A stretch of 31,544 nt of DNA, taken from Cacconaster sp045599325. Its GTDB lineage: Bacteria > Bacteroidota > Bacteroidia > Bacteroidales > UBA932. A program made the translations under genes and the position numbers. Of this stretch, positions 21,601 through 29,166 are shown piece after piece; positions within the stretch are counted from its first letter, which is position 1; the number at the start of each line of letters is the position of its first letter. The stretch covers positions 1 to 31,544 of the forward strand of contig JAZRVT010000038.1 in assembly GCA_045599325.1 (NCBI GenBank), read 5' to 3'. Under the pieces are notes generated by a model that was not told the DNA's origin, ran no database searches, and saw only the letters and a program-made list of their open reading frames with translations.

Positions 21601-23384
21601 TATCCTGCAGCGTCCATCTTGCAGTAGACGCCTTCTACTGTTGTGTTGAGTCCGAAGAATCCGTTAGAGTTGCCGTCGATTCCGCGCACGATGGCGTAAC
21701 CTTCGATGAAGGTCACTTCATAGTAGAAGTGGCGGTCACCGTCCGAAAGATAGTTGGAGTGCCTTCCCTCGGAATAACTGTCGAACCTGTCGCTGGCTAT
21801 ATGCATCGACGGCGCGCCGTCCACACATTCAATGGCGATTGTCATACCCTCGTCAGGGTCGTCCCAGTTCACCAGGAACGCGTCCAGGATTCCTTCCGCC
21901 CCATTCTCGCCGTGGTTGTAGCGGTATGTGCCGTAGACCCTGCTGCCTGTGACAGGCTTGACGTTGAATTTCCTGTATGGCTTGTCCTTTGCGGCGCTGA
22001 TGTCAATCTCCTTCCACTCTCCGTCGCTGAAGCAGTTTGCAGTGGCATTCCCGCCGTCGAGCCTTACATTCATCTCGAAGGTGACGAGACCGTCGCGGTC
22101 ACGGTCGAAACTGTATAACTGCACGAAGCCCCTGTTCGCCGTGCCGGCGGCATCGTAGGTGACTCCTTCAAGCTCGACCTCTCCGCGGATGATGCCTTCG
22201 CTCTCGCAGAATGTCACAGTCACAGGGTCGCCGTTGTAGGTGCCTTCGTAGTGGTAGCAGTCACCCTGGTCCTCACCGCGGTAGGTGATCTTCCTGGTGT
22301 AGTCGGTGCTGCAGTAGGCCAGGATTTCCTCAGGGTTTCCATAGCCGTTGCCGTCAACTGTGATGCAGAATGTCGGGCCGAAGGAGCGCTCTGTCCAGTT
22401 GCCGAAAGTGTCGGTCTTGCCGAATGATTTCTCAGTGGTGTCGAAGCTGCCTGAAGCGTTCCTCTGGCGGAAGATGGTCTTCACCAGTTCGCCCTCGTCG
22501 CCGTAGATGCATTCGCCCTCATATTTGGACGGGCATTCGCCCTTTCCGTCAGGGTATTCTGCGAAAGTGAGCAGTCTGCCTTCCTTGTTGAATGTGCACT
22601 TCGAGAGGACATATCCCTCGAAGAAGTTCAGCCTGTCCTCGTGCTTCAGTCCGTCAGGGGTGAAATATACGGTGTCAGTGTAGACGATGCTCTCCTTGCC
22701 GTCCTCCACCATTATCATCCTGCTTCCTGTCTGATTGCTCTTGCTGTCAAAGGATGCGAGCTGAAGGTTGCGGCTTCCGTCAGAGAAGATGCTCTCCCTG
22801 CGGGTGAGATTGCCGTTCCTGTCGTATTCGCACAGTTCTGTGGAGCTGTGCTTGCCGTTGTAGGAGTATTCCTCGCGGACAGCCCTTCCTTCGGCGTCAT
22901 ACTGCCTTTCAGTCACGCTGGTGCCCCATTCTGACTTGGATGTGGATTTGATGCAGTTGCCGTTGCCGTCGAATTCGTTGGTGACACGGGTCACTTCATT
23001 GCCCTGCCAGTCGTAATAGACCACTTCAGTGACGTTCCCGTTCGCATCGAACAGACTGTCGGTATGGCTCAGATTCTCCGGAGCGTCGTCATCCTTTATG
23101 ACGATGGTGTCAACCGGTTTCCCGTTGGAATAGTTGATGATACGTGTGAGCATATCCTCCTCTATCTCCTCGACTATGCTGGTGAGCACGCCTTTCTCGT
23201 CGTAGTTGTAGGTCTTGACATCCGGCAGTCCCTCTCCGCCTGTGGTGATCACCTCAAGTACAGATGCAACAGGACCCTTAAGACCTGAGGCCTTAAGGGT
23301 CGTTGTGATTTTAGATTCGCTGTTGCCGGCGGCAGGGCTGCTGCCTTTGCTGCCGTTGTCACCGGTGCAGCCTGCGCTAAGCAT
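21600..23384 (-). CDS. Large lipoprotein with YD-like repeats; signal peptide out of frame across an A10 tract
   Basis: The frame gives 594 residues starting MLSAGC. The N-terminal half has many YD/RHS-like strands (YDEKGVLTSI, FDANGNVTEVVYYD, YDAEGRAVREEYSYNG, YDRNGNLTRRES), expected to form a beta-sheet surface structure. The C-terminal half has several Cys and acidic strands and no known domain. The annotated ATG leaves only the lipobox LSAGC, while the codons just upstream read KKNSAAVSAALILAL, an ideal lipoprotein signal core. An in-frame TAA cuts it off from any ATG. A one-base shift in the ten-A run at 23422-23431 would join it to MRSNKKK from 23443. The true start is therefore unresolved: a non-ATG codon, slippage, or a homopolymer error. 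Confidence 0.75.
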   Translation of the reverse strand: MLSAGCTGDNGSKGSSPAAGNSESKITTTLKASGLKGPVASVLEVITTGGEGLPDVKTYNYDEKGVLTSIVEEIEEDMLTRIINYSNGKPVDTIVIKDDDAPENLSHTDSLFDANGNVTEVVYYDWQGNEVTRVTNEFDGNGNCIKSTSKSEWGTSVTERQYDAEGRAVREEYSYNGKHSSTELCEYDRNGNLTRRESIFSDGSRNLQLASFDSKSNQTGSRMIMVEDGKESIVYTDTVYFTPDGLKHEDRLNFFEGYVLSKCTFNKEGRLLTFAEYPDGKGECPSKYEGECIYGDEGELVKTIFRQRNASGSFDTTEKSFGKTDTFGNWTERSFGPTFCITVDGNGYGNPEEILAYCSTDYTRKITYRGEDQGDCYHYEGTYNGDPVTVTFCESEGIIRGEVELEGVTYDAAGTANRGFVQLYSFDRDRDGLVTFEMNVRLDGGNATANCFSDGEWKEIDISAAKDKPYRKFNVKPVTGSRVYGTYRYNHGENGAEGILDAFLVNWDDPDEGMTIAIECVDGAPSMHIASDRFDSYSEGRHSNYLSDGDRHFYYEVTFIEGYAIVRGIDGNSNGFFGLNTTVEGVYCKMDAAG

Positions 23385-23395
23385 CAGCGCCAGAA

Positions 23396-24592
23396 TCAGA
23401 GCTGCTGAGACTGCTGCTGAGTTTTTTTTTTATTCGAGCGCATTATGAGCAGCACGATGAGGGCTGCAGCGACAACGAGCAGGGAGATGCCGAGGACCGG
23501 ACGGTGTGCAATCCAGGCGATGGCGATCACGAGGAGGCTCCATACGATACCCACCACTGTGCAGACGAAGTTGATGCCTGCGCTGAGAATCTTCCTGAGG
23601 AACGGAAGGACAGCGAAGAGAGTGCTTGCGAACTCGAGGAGCTTGCGGAGGCCTCCGATCACGAGGATGGCACCGAGGATGCGGAGTATCCAGGTGACGA
23701 CCTTGTTGCTCTGGTGCTCAGAAGCGAACATCGCATCAGCGCTGACAGTGCCTCTCTGGAGGCTCCAGACGCTGTTGCCGTTTTTCGCTGTGTAGGTATT
23801 GAAGGTGTCTCCGGTGACCTGGGCTATCATTGAGATATCCTTAGGGGAGGTCACCTGCTTGAAGGTGATGCGCACATCGCCGTTTGCAGGGACGTCAGGG
23901 TTCGCGCAGAAAGTGACCTGGTTGCCTTTGACGGCGATCACTACGGCGGTGTCCTTGATGGCATTCTGCCATTCTGCCTTGAGTCCGTCTGTGAACTGAG
24001 GTTCTACAGGCACCTGCTCTGAGTATGCCAGGCTGGTGATTGCGAAGCCAGGGAGACGGTATGCCCCGTAAGTGACGTTCCCGGCAATGACCTCGCGGTC
24101 TTCGACGGTGGTGATTGTGGTATTCTTGCCCTGATATGCCGGATCCTTGAAGTTAAGGGAGTTGACCGGGTCTGAAACCCACTTCTGCTCGTAGGTGTAG
24201 GTAGTCACGGTCTCCGTGCCGCCTCCGATCTTCTCCTTTGTCTCCGAACGGGAGTTTTCAACCCACTGGTAGTATTCTACCTCGCGGACGAGACTGATGG
24301 CGTTGACAGAGATGCCGAAGAGATCGTCACGGAGGGAGTCGGTTGAAGCGGCAACGCCTGTGGTGTGGACAAGCTTGCCTTCGAATTCAGGACTGACGGT
24401 GTTGATGTCAGGCATCTCGATGCAGACATCCTGTCCTTCATTGAGAGCCTTGGTGGTCTTGACGGCGCGTCCCTCGTTCCACCAGAGGAGAACCGTGCCG
24501 AGGATGAAGAGTAATATGCCGCCTCCGATTCCGGAGAAGGAGTTCTTCACCCGGCTGCCGTAGGACTGCTTCGTGGTTTCTGTGTAAGCCAT
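23396..24592 (-). CDS. TMEM43-family membrane protein
   Basis: This 398-residue protein has the TMEM43 (LUMA, DUF1625) pattern. A transmembrane helix near residue 22-40 is followed by WWNEGRAVKTTKALNEGQ and EGKLVHTTG. A large extracytoplasmic domain with many Thr-rich strands (about 60-290) follows, then three or four C-terminal helices (WILRILGAILVIGGL, LSAGINFVCTVVGIVWSLLVIAIAW, VLGISLLVVAAALIVLLI). The bacterial function is unknown; the eukaryotic homologue is a membrane scaffold. The C-terminal tail RSNKKKTQQQSQQL is encoded across the A10 tract discussed for the next gene. It follows the OmpA-family gene by 22 nt and is probably co-transcribed with it. Confidence 0.82.
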   Translation of the reverse strand: MAYTETTKQSYGSRVKNSFSGIGGGILLFILGTVLLWWNEGRAVKTTKALNEGQDVCIEMPDINTVSPEFEGKLVHTTGVAASTDSLRDDLFGISVNAISLVREVEYYQWVENSRSETKEKIGGGTETVTTYTYEQKWVSDPVNSLNFKDPAYQGKNTTITTVEDREVIAGNVTYGAYRLPGFAITSLAYSEQVPVEPQFTDGLKAEWQNAIKDTAVVIAVKGNQVTFCANPDVPANGDVRITFKQVTSPKDISMIAQVTGDTFNTYTAKNGNSVWSLQRGTVSADAMFASEHQSNKVVTWILRILGAILVIGGLRKLLEFASTLFAVLPFLRKILSAGINFVCTVVGIVWSLLVIAIAWIAHRPVLGISLLVVAAALIVLLIMRSNKKKTQQQSQQL

Positions 24593-24614
24593 AGTATAAG
24601 TTTGTTTTCAGGTA

Positions 24615-25304
24615 TTATTTGAGGTTGCCTGCCTCAGCCTGCTGGATCATAGCCTCGTTAGCTGTGATGAACACCTCGACGCGGCGGTTCTGCTTGCGGC
24701 CTTCAGCTGTTGCGTTGTCTGCAACCGGCTCTGTGAATGAACGTCCTTCGACTGTCATCCTTTCCTTGCCCATACCGAGGCTCTGGAGGTATGCAGCCAC
24801 TGACTGTGCTCTCTGGAGGGAGATTCTTTCGTTTACTTCAGATGTGCCGGTGTTGTCGGTGTGGCCGAGGATTGTGAGGTCTGTGTCAGGCATATCCGCC
24901 ATATCCTTTGAGAACTTGGAGAGAGATGTCTTGGACTCTGCGTTGAGGGTTGTGCCGTTGGTAGGGAAGAGGATGCCGCTGTCGAAAGTGACCTTGATTG
25001 CCTTGAGGTCATTGGCGTCAGTGACGATCTCCACGTTTGCGTCCTCGAGCTGCGCTGCAAGCTCTTCTGCCTTCTTGTCCATCTTGTTGCCGATGAGCGC
25101 GCCTACGCCTGCTCCTACTGCAGTTCCGATGGCTGCGCCGATGGCAGCACCCTTGCCGTCCTTGCCGATGAGCGCACCTACGCCTGCTCCGAGAGCTGCG
25201 CCGCCGCCTCCGCCGATGGCTGAGCCTTTCGCAAGGTTGTTCATATTACCGCAGCCTGAAAGTACGAGAGCTGCGCAAACGATTGCTGTCAGAATTTTTT
25301 TCAT
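24615..25304 (-). CDS. OmpA-family lipoprotein with glycine-zipper segment
   Basis: This 229-residue protein starts with a lipoprotein signal (ALVLSGC). Residues about 28-72 are a repeated glycine-zipper (AIGGGGGAALGAGVGALIG, then AAIGTAVGAGVGALIG) that may insert in or associate with the outer membrane. Residues about 105-220 are an OmpA C-terminal peptidoglycan-binding domain (FDSGILFPTNG, LGHTDNTGTSEVNERISLQRAQSV, NRRVEVFI). It should link the outer membrane to peptidoglycan. The promoter is TAACTTTG at 25350-25343, and TMEM43 and the large lipoprotein follow in the same direction. It matches the common YiaD-like envelope lipoproteins. Confidence 0.92.
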   Translation of the reverse strand: MKKILTAIVCAALVLSGCGNMNNLAKGSAIGGGGGAALGAGVGALIGKDGKGAAIGAAIGTAVGAGVGALIGNKMDKKAEELAAQLEDANVEIVTDANDLKAIKVTFDSGILFPTNGTTLNAESKTSLSKFSKDMADMPDTDLTILGHTDNTGTSEVNERISLQRAQSVAAYLQSLGMGKERMTVEGRSFTEPVADNATAEGRKQNRRVEVFITANEAMIQQAEAGNLK

Positions 25305-25342
25305 TTTGTATTGTTTTTAGTTGTTGATTTGTCAATATGAGA

Positions 25343-25350
25343 CAAAGTTA
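25343..25350 (-). promoter_or_regulatory. Promoter of the ompA-type operon
   Basis: The minus strand reads TAACTTTG, a TAnnTTTG match, 38 nt upstream of the ATG at 25304. No -33 TTG is evident. The palindrome at 25361-25378 occupies that position. Confidence 0.55.
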
Positions 25351-25360
25351 ATAAAAATAT

Positions 25361-25378
25361 AAATAAGTAAACTTATTT
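25361..25378. promoter_or_regulatory. Palindrome at the -20 to -35 region of the ompA-type promoter
   Basis: AAATAAGT-AA-ACTTATTT has perfect 8-bp arms. It lies just before the promoter box of the OmpA-type gene and 8 bp after the stop of ung. It could be an operator for a dimeric regulator or, followed on the minus strand by a T-rich stretch, a weak terminator of ung. Confidence 0.45.
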
Positions 25379-25386
25379 GTACCTCA

Positions 25387-26055
25387 TTACTTTGTCCAGT
25401 CGATCGGTGGGAGACCCTGCGCCTGCAGGATCTCATTGGTCCGGGAGAAGTGTCGGCAGCCGAAGAATGCACCGCGTGCCAGAGGGGAAGGGTGGGCGGC
25501 TTCGAGGACATAGTGCTTCGAGGTGTCTATCAGGGCCTTCTTGCTGCGCGCGAAATTGCCCCAGAGCAGGAACACGATGCCGGATTTCTGCTCGGATATG
25601 GTGCGGATCACAGCATCGGTGAACTCCTCCCAGCCGATTCGGCTGTGGGAGGCGGCAGAGCCGGCCCTGACGGTGAGGATGGCGTTCAGCAGGAAGACTC
25701 CCTGCTCGGCCCAGCCTCTGAGCGAGCCGTCCTTGCAGACGCGGACTCCGAGGTCGCTCCCTATCTCCTTGTAGATATTGACAAGCGAAGGCGGCGCCGG
25801 GACTCCGTGAGGCACGGAGAAGGAGAGCCCTTCCGCCTGCCCCGGATTGTGGTACGGGTCCTGGCCGATGATGACAACCTTGACCCTGTCCAGCGGGGTG
25901 AGGTTGAAGGCATTGAAAATGAGAGGCCCGGGAGGGTAAATCACCACCCCGGACCTTTTCTCTTCGTGGAGTTTTTCAGCGAGAAGCGCGAAATAGGGCT
26001 TCTCGAACTCGGGAGAAAGCGCGCGCTTCCAGCTCTCTTCTATCTTTACATCCAT
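25387..26055 (-). CDS. ung: Uracil-DNA glycosylase, family 1
   Basis: The start MDVKIEESW at 26055 is chosen because it matches the usual family N-terminus. The frame also allows an ATG at 26082 inside the 3' end of lon. The 222-residue protein has the catalytic water-activating motif GQDPYHNPGQAEGLSFSVP, the LLNAILTVRAG strand, LLWGNFARSK and the DNA-intercalation loop HPSPLARGAFFG. It removes uracil from DNA to start base-excision repair. It follows lon by only 13 nt and is probably co-transcribed. The window thus carries two unrelated UDG-superfamily proteins, this one and the fusion at 9850. Confidence 0.96.
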   Translation of the reverse strand: MDVKIEESWKRALSPEFEKPYFALLAEKLHEEKRSGVVIYPPGPLIFNAFNLTPLDRVKVVIIGQDPYHNPGQAEGLSFSVPHGVPAPPSLVNIYKEIGSDLGVRVCKDGSLRGWAEQGVFLLNAILTVRAGSAASHSRIGWEEFTDAVIRTISEQKSGIVFLLWGNFARSKKALIDTSKHYVLEAAHPSPLARGAFFGCRHFSRTNEILQAQGLPPIDWTK

Positions 26056-26068
26056 AAAGGTTTTATTG

Positions 26069-28483
26069 TCAGCTGAATACAAATTCTATCACCTCGTCAA
26101 TCCGGTCCACATACTTGAAGGTGAGCCCTTCGATGTACATCTCCTTGATCTCCTTGATGTCCTTTTCGTTCTCTTTGCTCAGGACAATGGTCTTCACGCC
26201 AGCACGCTTGGCTGCAAGGATCTTCTCCTTGATGCCGCCCACTGGCAGGACTCTGCCCCGGAGGGTGATCTCGCCGGTCATTGCGATGCCGCTCATCACG
26301 GCCTGCCCGCGGAGCGCTGATGCCATTGCGGTGACCATAGTGATTCCGGCCGACGGGCCGTCCTTAGGAATCGCCCCCTCTGGCACGTGGATGTGGAGGT
26401 CTTTCTTCGTCAGATCCTTGGCAGTGATGCCGGCGAGCTGCGGATGCGCCTTGAGATACTGGTATGCAATGGTGACGGACTCCTTCATCACATCTCCCAG
26501 GTTTCCGGTAGTGCTCAGCCCGCCCTTGCCTTCGCTCGGGCTGCACTCCACGAAGAGTATCTCTCCGCCCATCTGGGTCCAGGCCAGGCCCGTGACGACT
26601 CCCGGCGCCTCGTTGCCCTCCTGCAGGTCGTGGAAATTGGTAGGGAGACCGAGCCACTCGCTCACTGTCTCAGGGGTGATCTCCTCAGGGAGCTCCTCTT
26701 CGAGGGCTATCTTCTTTGCGGTGAGGCGTGCGAGTTTCGCAATCTGCTTGTCGAGGCCGCGCACACCGGATTCGCGTGTATATCTGTCGATTACGGTCTC
26801 AACGGCGCTGACGCTCATCCTGAACTGCTCCGGCTTCAGGCCGTGCGCCTCCATCTGCTTGGGGATCAGATACTTCTCTGCTATGGACACCTTCTCCTCA
26901 GCGAGATATCCCGACACCTCTATCATCTCCATCCTGTCCTTGAGAGCCGGATGGATGCCGCTGATGCTGTTGGCGGTGGTTATGAAGAGGACTTTGGAGA
27001 GGTCGTAGTCCACGTCGAGGTAGTTGTCGTGGAAAGCGGTGTTCTGCTCAGGGTCGAGCACCTCGAGCAGCGCCGATGCAGGGTCACCGTGGAAATCCTC
27101 AGTGATCTTGTCGACCTCGTCGAGCACTATGACAGGGTTCGACGAACCGCAGCGCCTTATGGTCTGTATGATGCGGCCTGCCATCGCTCCGATGTAGGTC
27201 TTGCGGTGGCCGCGTATCTCGGCCTCGTCGTGCAGGCCGCCGAGCGAGACTCTGCCGTATTTCCTGCCGAGAGAGCGTGCGACCGACTTGCCGAGGGAGG
27301 TCTTGCCGACACCCGGAGGGCCGTAGAGGCAGAGGATAGGGGACTTCATATCGCCCTTCAGCTTGAGCACGGCCAGATATTCGATGATGCGCTCCTTGAC
27401 CTTCTCGAGCCCGAAATGGTCTTCGTCGAGCACTTTCTGTGCGTTCTTCATATCGAGGTTGTCCTCTGTGACCTCGTCCCAAGGGAGGTCGAGGATGAAA
27501 TCGAGATATGCGTACTGGACATTGTAGTCGGCTGAATTCGGGTTGATGTGCTCCAGCTTGCGCAGCTCCTTGTCAAATGTCTCTGCAATTTTGGCAGGCC
27601 ACTTCTTCTCCTTGGCGCGTTTCTTCAGTTCGGCTATGTCATCCTCGTCGGAGTTGATGCCCAGCTCCTCCTGGATGGTCTTCAGCTGATTGTTCAGGTA
27701 GTACTCGCGCTGCTGCTGGTCAATCTCCGACTTCACCTTCTTCTGTATGTCGTCCTTGATCTTGAGGATGTCCAGCTGCTTGTTGAGCAGTTCCAGAAGC
27801 TTCAGGGCGCGGTCGTGGAGACTGTCAATCTCAAGCAGCGGCGCCTTCCCGGTCTGGTCGTCGATTTCGACGCTCGAGGCTATGAAGTTGACAGTGAACT
27901 CGTATCCCTCGATGTTCTTGATGGCGAACCCGGCCTCCTGAGGGAGGTGAGGGGAGAGCTTTACGATTCTGATGGCAGCGTCCTTGACAGAACCTGTCAG
28001 TGCATCCATCGCACCGTCGCCCGGCTGCGGCACAATATCCCTGCGGTAGTGGACCTGTGCCATCATATAAGGTGCGGTGATATTGATCTGGTCGATCTTG
28101 AAGCGTCTGATCCCCTGCAGGATGACTGTGGTGGAGCCGTCCGGCATCTCGATGGTCTTCACGATGCGTCCGAGGGTTCCTGTCTGGAAGATGTCACGCG
28201 GTGTCGGATCCTCCACGCGGCTGTCAAGCTGGGTGGCTGCGCCTATGAACTTGCTGCCGCGCATAGCATCGCCCACCAGCTGGAGGGACTTCGCCCTGCC
28301 AACTGTCACAGGGATGACGGTGTTAGGGAACAGGACGGCGTTGCGCAGAGGCAGAATCGGCAGTGTTTCAGGGAGTTCCGATTCCCTGATGTCGTTCTGC
28401 GAATTATCCACGCTCATTACCGGGATGATGTTCATTTCGCCGGCGCCGCCGCCGAGAATGTTGTCGAATATGCTTTTTTCCAT
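26069..28483 (-). CDS. lon: ATP-dependent protease Lon
   Basis: This LonA protein has about 804 residues. The start MEKSIFDNILGGG at 28483 is preferred to an in-frame ATG at 28552, whose extra residues (TSITPGPG...) look unlike the family. The N-terminal substrate-binding domain (about 35-230) begins LPILPLRNAVLFP. A coiled-coil helix follows (QQQREYYLNNQL). The AAA+ module has Walker A GPPGVGKTSLGKS near residue 390 and Walker B VIVLDEVDK. The protease domain has the catalytic Ser in PKDGPSAG (about 711) and Lys in GGIKEK. It degrades misfolded and regulatory proteins in the cytoplasm. No standard TAnnTTTG box is seen upstream, so it may use a stress promoter. Confidence 0.95.
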   Translation of the reverse strand: MEKSIFDNILGGGAGEMNIIPVMSVDNSQNDIRESELPETLPILPLRNAVLFPNTVIPVTVGRAKSLQLVGDAMRGSKFIGAATQLDSRVEDPTPRDIFQTGTLGRIVKTIEMPDGSTTVILQGIRRFKIDQINITAPYMMAQVHYRRDIVPQPGDGAMDALTGSVKDAAIRIVKLSPHLPQEAGFAIKNIEGYEFTVNFIASSVEIDDQTGKAPLLEIDSLHDRALKLLELLNKQLDILKIKDDIQKKVKSEIDQQQREYYLNNQLKTIQEELGINSDEDDIAELKKRAKEKKWPAKIAETFDKELRKLEHINPNSADYNVQYAYLDFILDLPWDEVTEDNLDMKNAQKVLDEDHFGLEKVKERIIEYLAVLKLKGDMKSPILCLYGPPGVGKTSLGKSVARSLGRKYGRVSLGGLHDEAEIRGHRKTYIGAMAGRIIQTIRRCGSSNPVIVLDEVDKITEDFHGDPASALLEVLDPEQNTAFHDNYLDVDYDLSKVLFITTANSISGIHPALKDRMEMIEVSGYLAEEKVSIAEKYLIPKQMEAHGLKPEQFRMSVSAVETVIDRYTRESGVRGLDKQIAKLARLTAKKIALEEELPEEITPETVSEWLGLPTNFHDLQEGNEAPGVVTGLAWTQMGGEILFVECSPSEGKGGLSTTGNLGDVMKESVTIAYQYLKAHPQLAGITAKDLTKKDLHIHVPEGAIPKDGPSAGITMVTAMASALRGQAVMSGIAMTGEITLRGRVLPVGGIKEKILAAKRAGVKTIVLSKENEKDIKEIKEMYIEGLTFKYVDRIDEVIEFVFS

Positions 28484-28594
28484 AGAATTCTTCGGATGTG
28501 TCAATTTGTCAGTATGTACGGCCCGTCCGGGACCGGGGGTGATACTGGTCAATAGTTATGCCACAAAAATCTTTTAAAAAATGCTCTTTACGTT

Positions 28595-28624
28595 TTGATA
28601 ATTAAAAAAATACATCTATTTTTG
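28595..28624 (+). promoter_or_regulatory. HU promoter
   Basis: TTG at 28595-28597 and TATTTTTG at 28617-28624 are 19 bp apart, a full Bacteroidota promoter. A perfect 10-bp palindrome, TATCCGGATA (28632-28641), lies at the expected transcription start and may be an operator or a 5' hairpin. Confidence 0.7.
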
Positions 28625-28684
28625 CATCCCCTATCCGGATAACCGGAAAAATGAATCTGAAAAACAAATTTATATATTAAAACT

Positions 28685-28957
28685 ATGACTAAAGCTGATA
28701 TCGTAAACGAAGTCGCAAAGAACACAGGCGTCGAGAAAATTAAAGTCCAGAGCGTTGTAGAAGGTTTCATGGAGTGTGTAAGAGGTTCACTCGCTAAGGG
28801 CGAAAACGTTTATCTCCGCGGATTCGGAAGCTTCACAATCAAGACACGTGCAAAGAAGACTGCCCGCAACATCTCCAAGAACACCACTATCGTAATTCCG
28901 GAGCACAACATCCCATCCTTCAAGCCTGCAAAGACTTTCGCAGCAAAGGTTAAATAA
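28685..28957 (+). CDS. hup: HU-family DNA-binding protein
   Basis: This 90-residue protein has the full HU length. Helices (TKADIVNEVAKNTGV, VQSVVEGFMECV) are followed by the signature GFGSFTIKTRAKKTARNISKNT, the DNA-contacting beta arm containing IPEHNIPSFKPAK and a C-terminal helix. It binds and bends DNA as a nucleoid protein. The leader is about 55 nt and contains a 9-codon frame (28651-28680) ending 4 nt before the start. The TAA of that frame is part of the A-rich initiation region ATTAAAACTATG, so it may be chance. A tiny basic-protein gene follows after 29 nt. Confidence 0.96.
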   Translation: MTKADIVNEVAKNTGVEKIKVQSVVEGFMECVRGSLAKGENVYLRGFGSFTIKTRAKKTARNISKNTTIVIPEHNIPSFKPAKTFAAKVK

Positions 28958-28986
28958 TTCAGGATCAACTTTAAATACATACTGTT

Positions 28987-29076
28987 ATGCCAAACGGAAA
29001 GAAGCATAAGAGACACAAGATGGCAACGCACAAACGCAAGAAACGTTTACGCAAGAACAGACATAAGAAGAAATAA
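28987..29076 (+). CDS. 29-residue very basic protein, probable ribosomal (bS22/mS38-like)
   Basis: The frame from ATG to TAA encodes MPNGKKHKRHKMATHKRKK followed by RLRKNRHKKK, 29 residues with no acidic residue and about 60% Lys, Arg or His. Short proteins of this kind (AURKAIP1/COX24-like, as mycobacterial bS22 and mitochondrial mS38) bind rRNA in the small subunit, and similar ones are conserved in Bacteroidota. It lies 29 nt after HU, before a perfect terminator, so it shares the HU transcript. It is too short for ordinary gene callers. The assignment to the small subunit is inference from composition. Confidence 0.75.
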   Translation: MPNGKKHKRHKMATHKRKKRLRKNRHKKK

Positions 29077-29106
29077 GCCATCGCTGTTTTTCTTAAAATA
29101 GGAATC

Positions 29107-29155
29107 AATCTAAAGCAGTTTCATTCTGTGGTTCTGCTTTAGATTTTTTGTTTTT
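29107..29155 (+). terminator. Terminator of the HU operon
   Basis: AATCTAAAGCAG (29107-29118) and CTGCTTTAGATT (29134-29145) form a perfect 12-bp stem with a 15-nt loop, followed by a T-rich tail (29144-29155 with one G). It ends 12 nt before the RNase G start. Confidence 0.85.
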
Positions 29156-29166
29156 ATCAGGAATAG

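Noticed and set aside
25387..26082. Use of the earlier ATG at 26082 for ung
   Set aside because: It would add nine residues from inside the lon 3' end. The family N-terminus begins at MDVKIEESW (26055).
26069..28555. Long plus-strand frames opposite lon (335 and 382 codons) and the minus-strand frame opposite rng (507 codons)
   Set aside because: They are antisense shadows of strongly conserved genes with codon-biased GC content, and none shows a domain.
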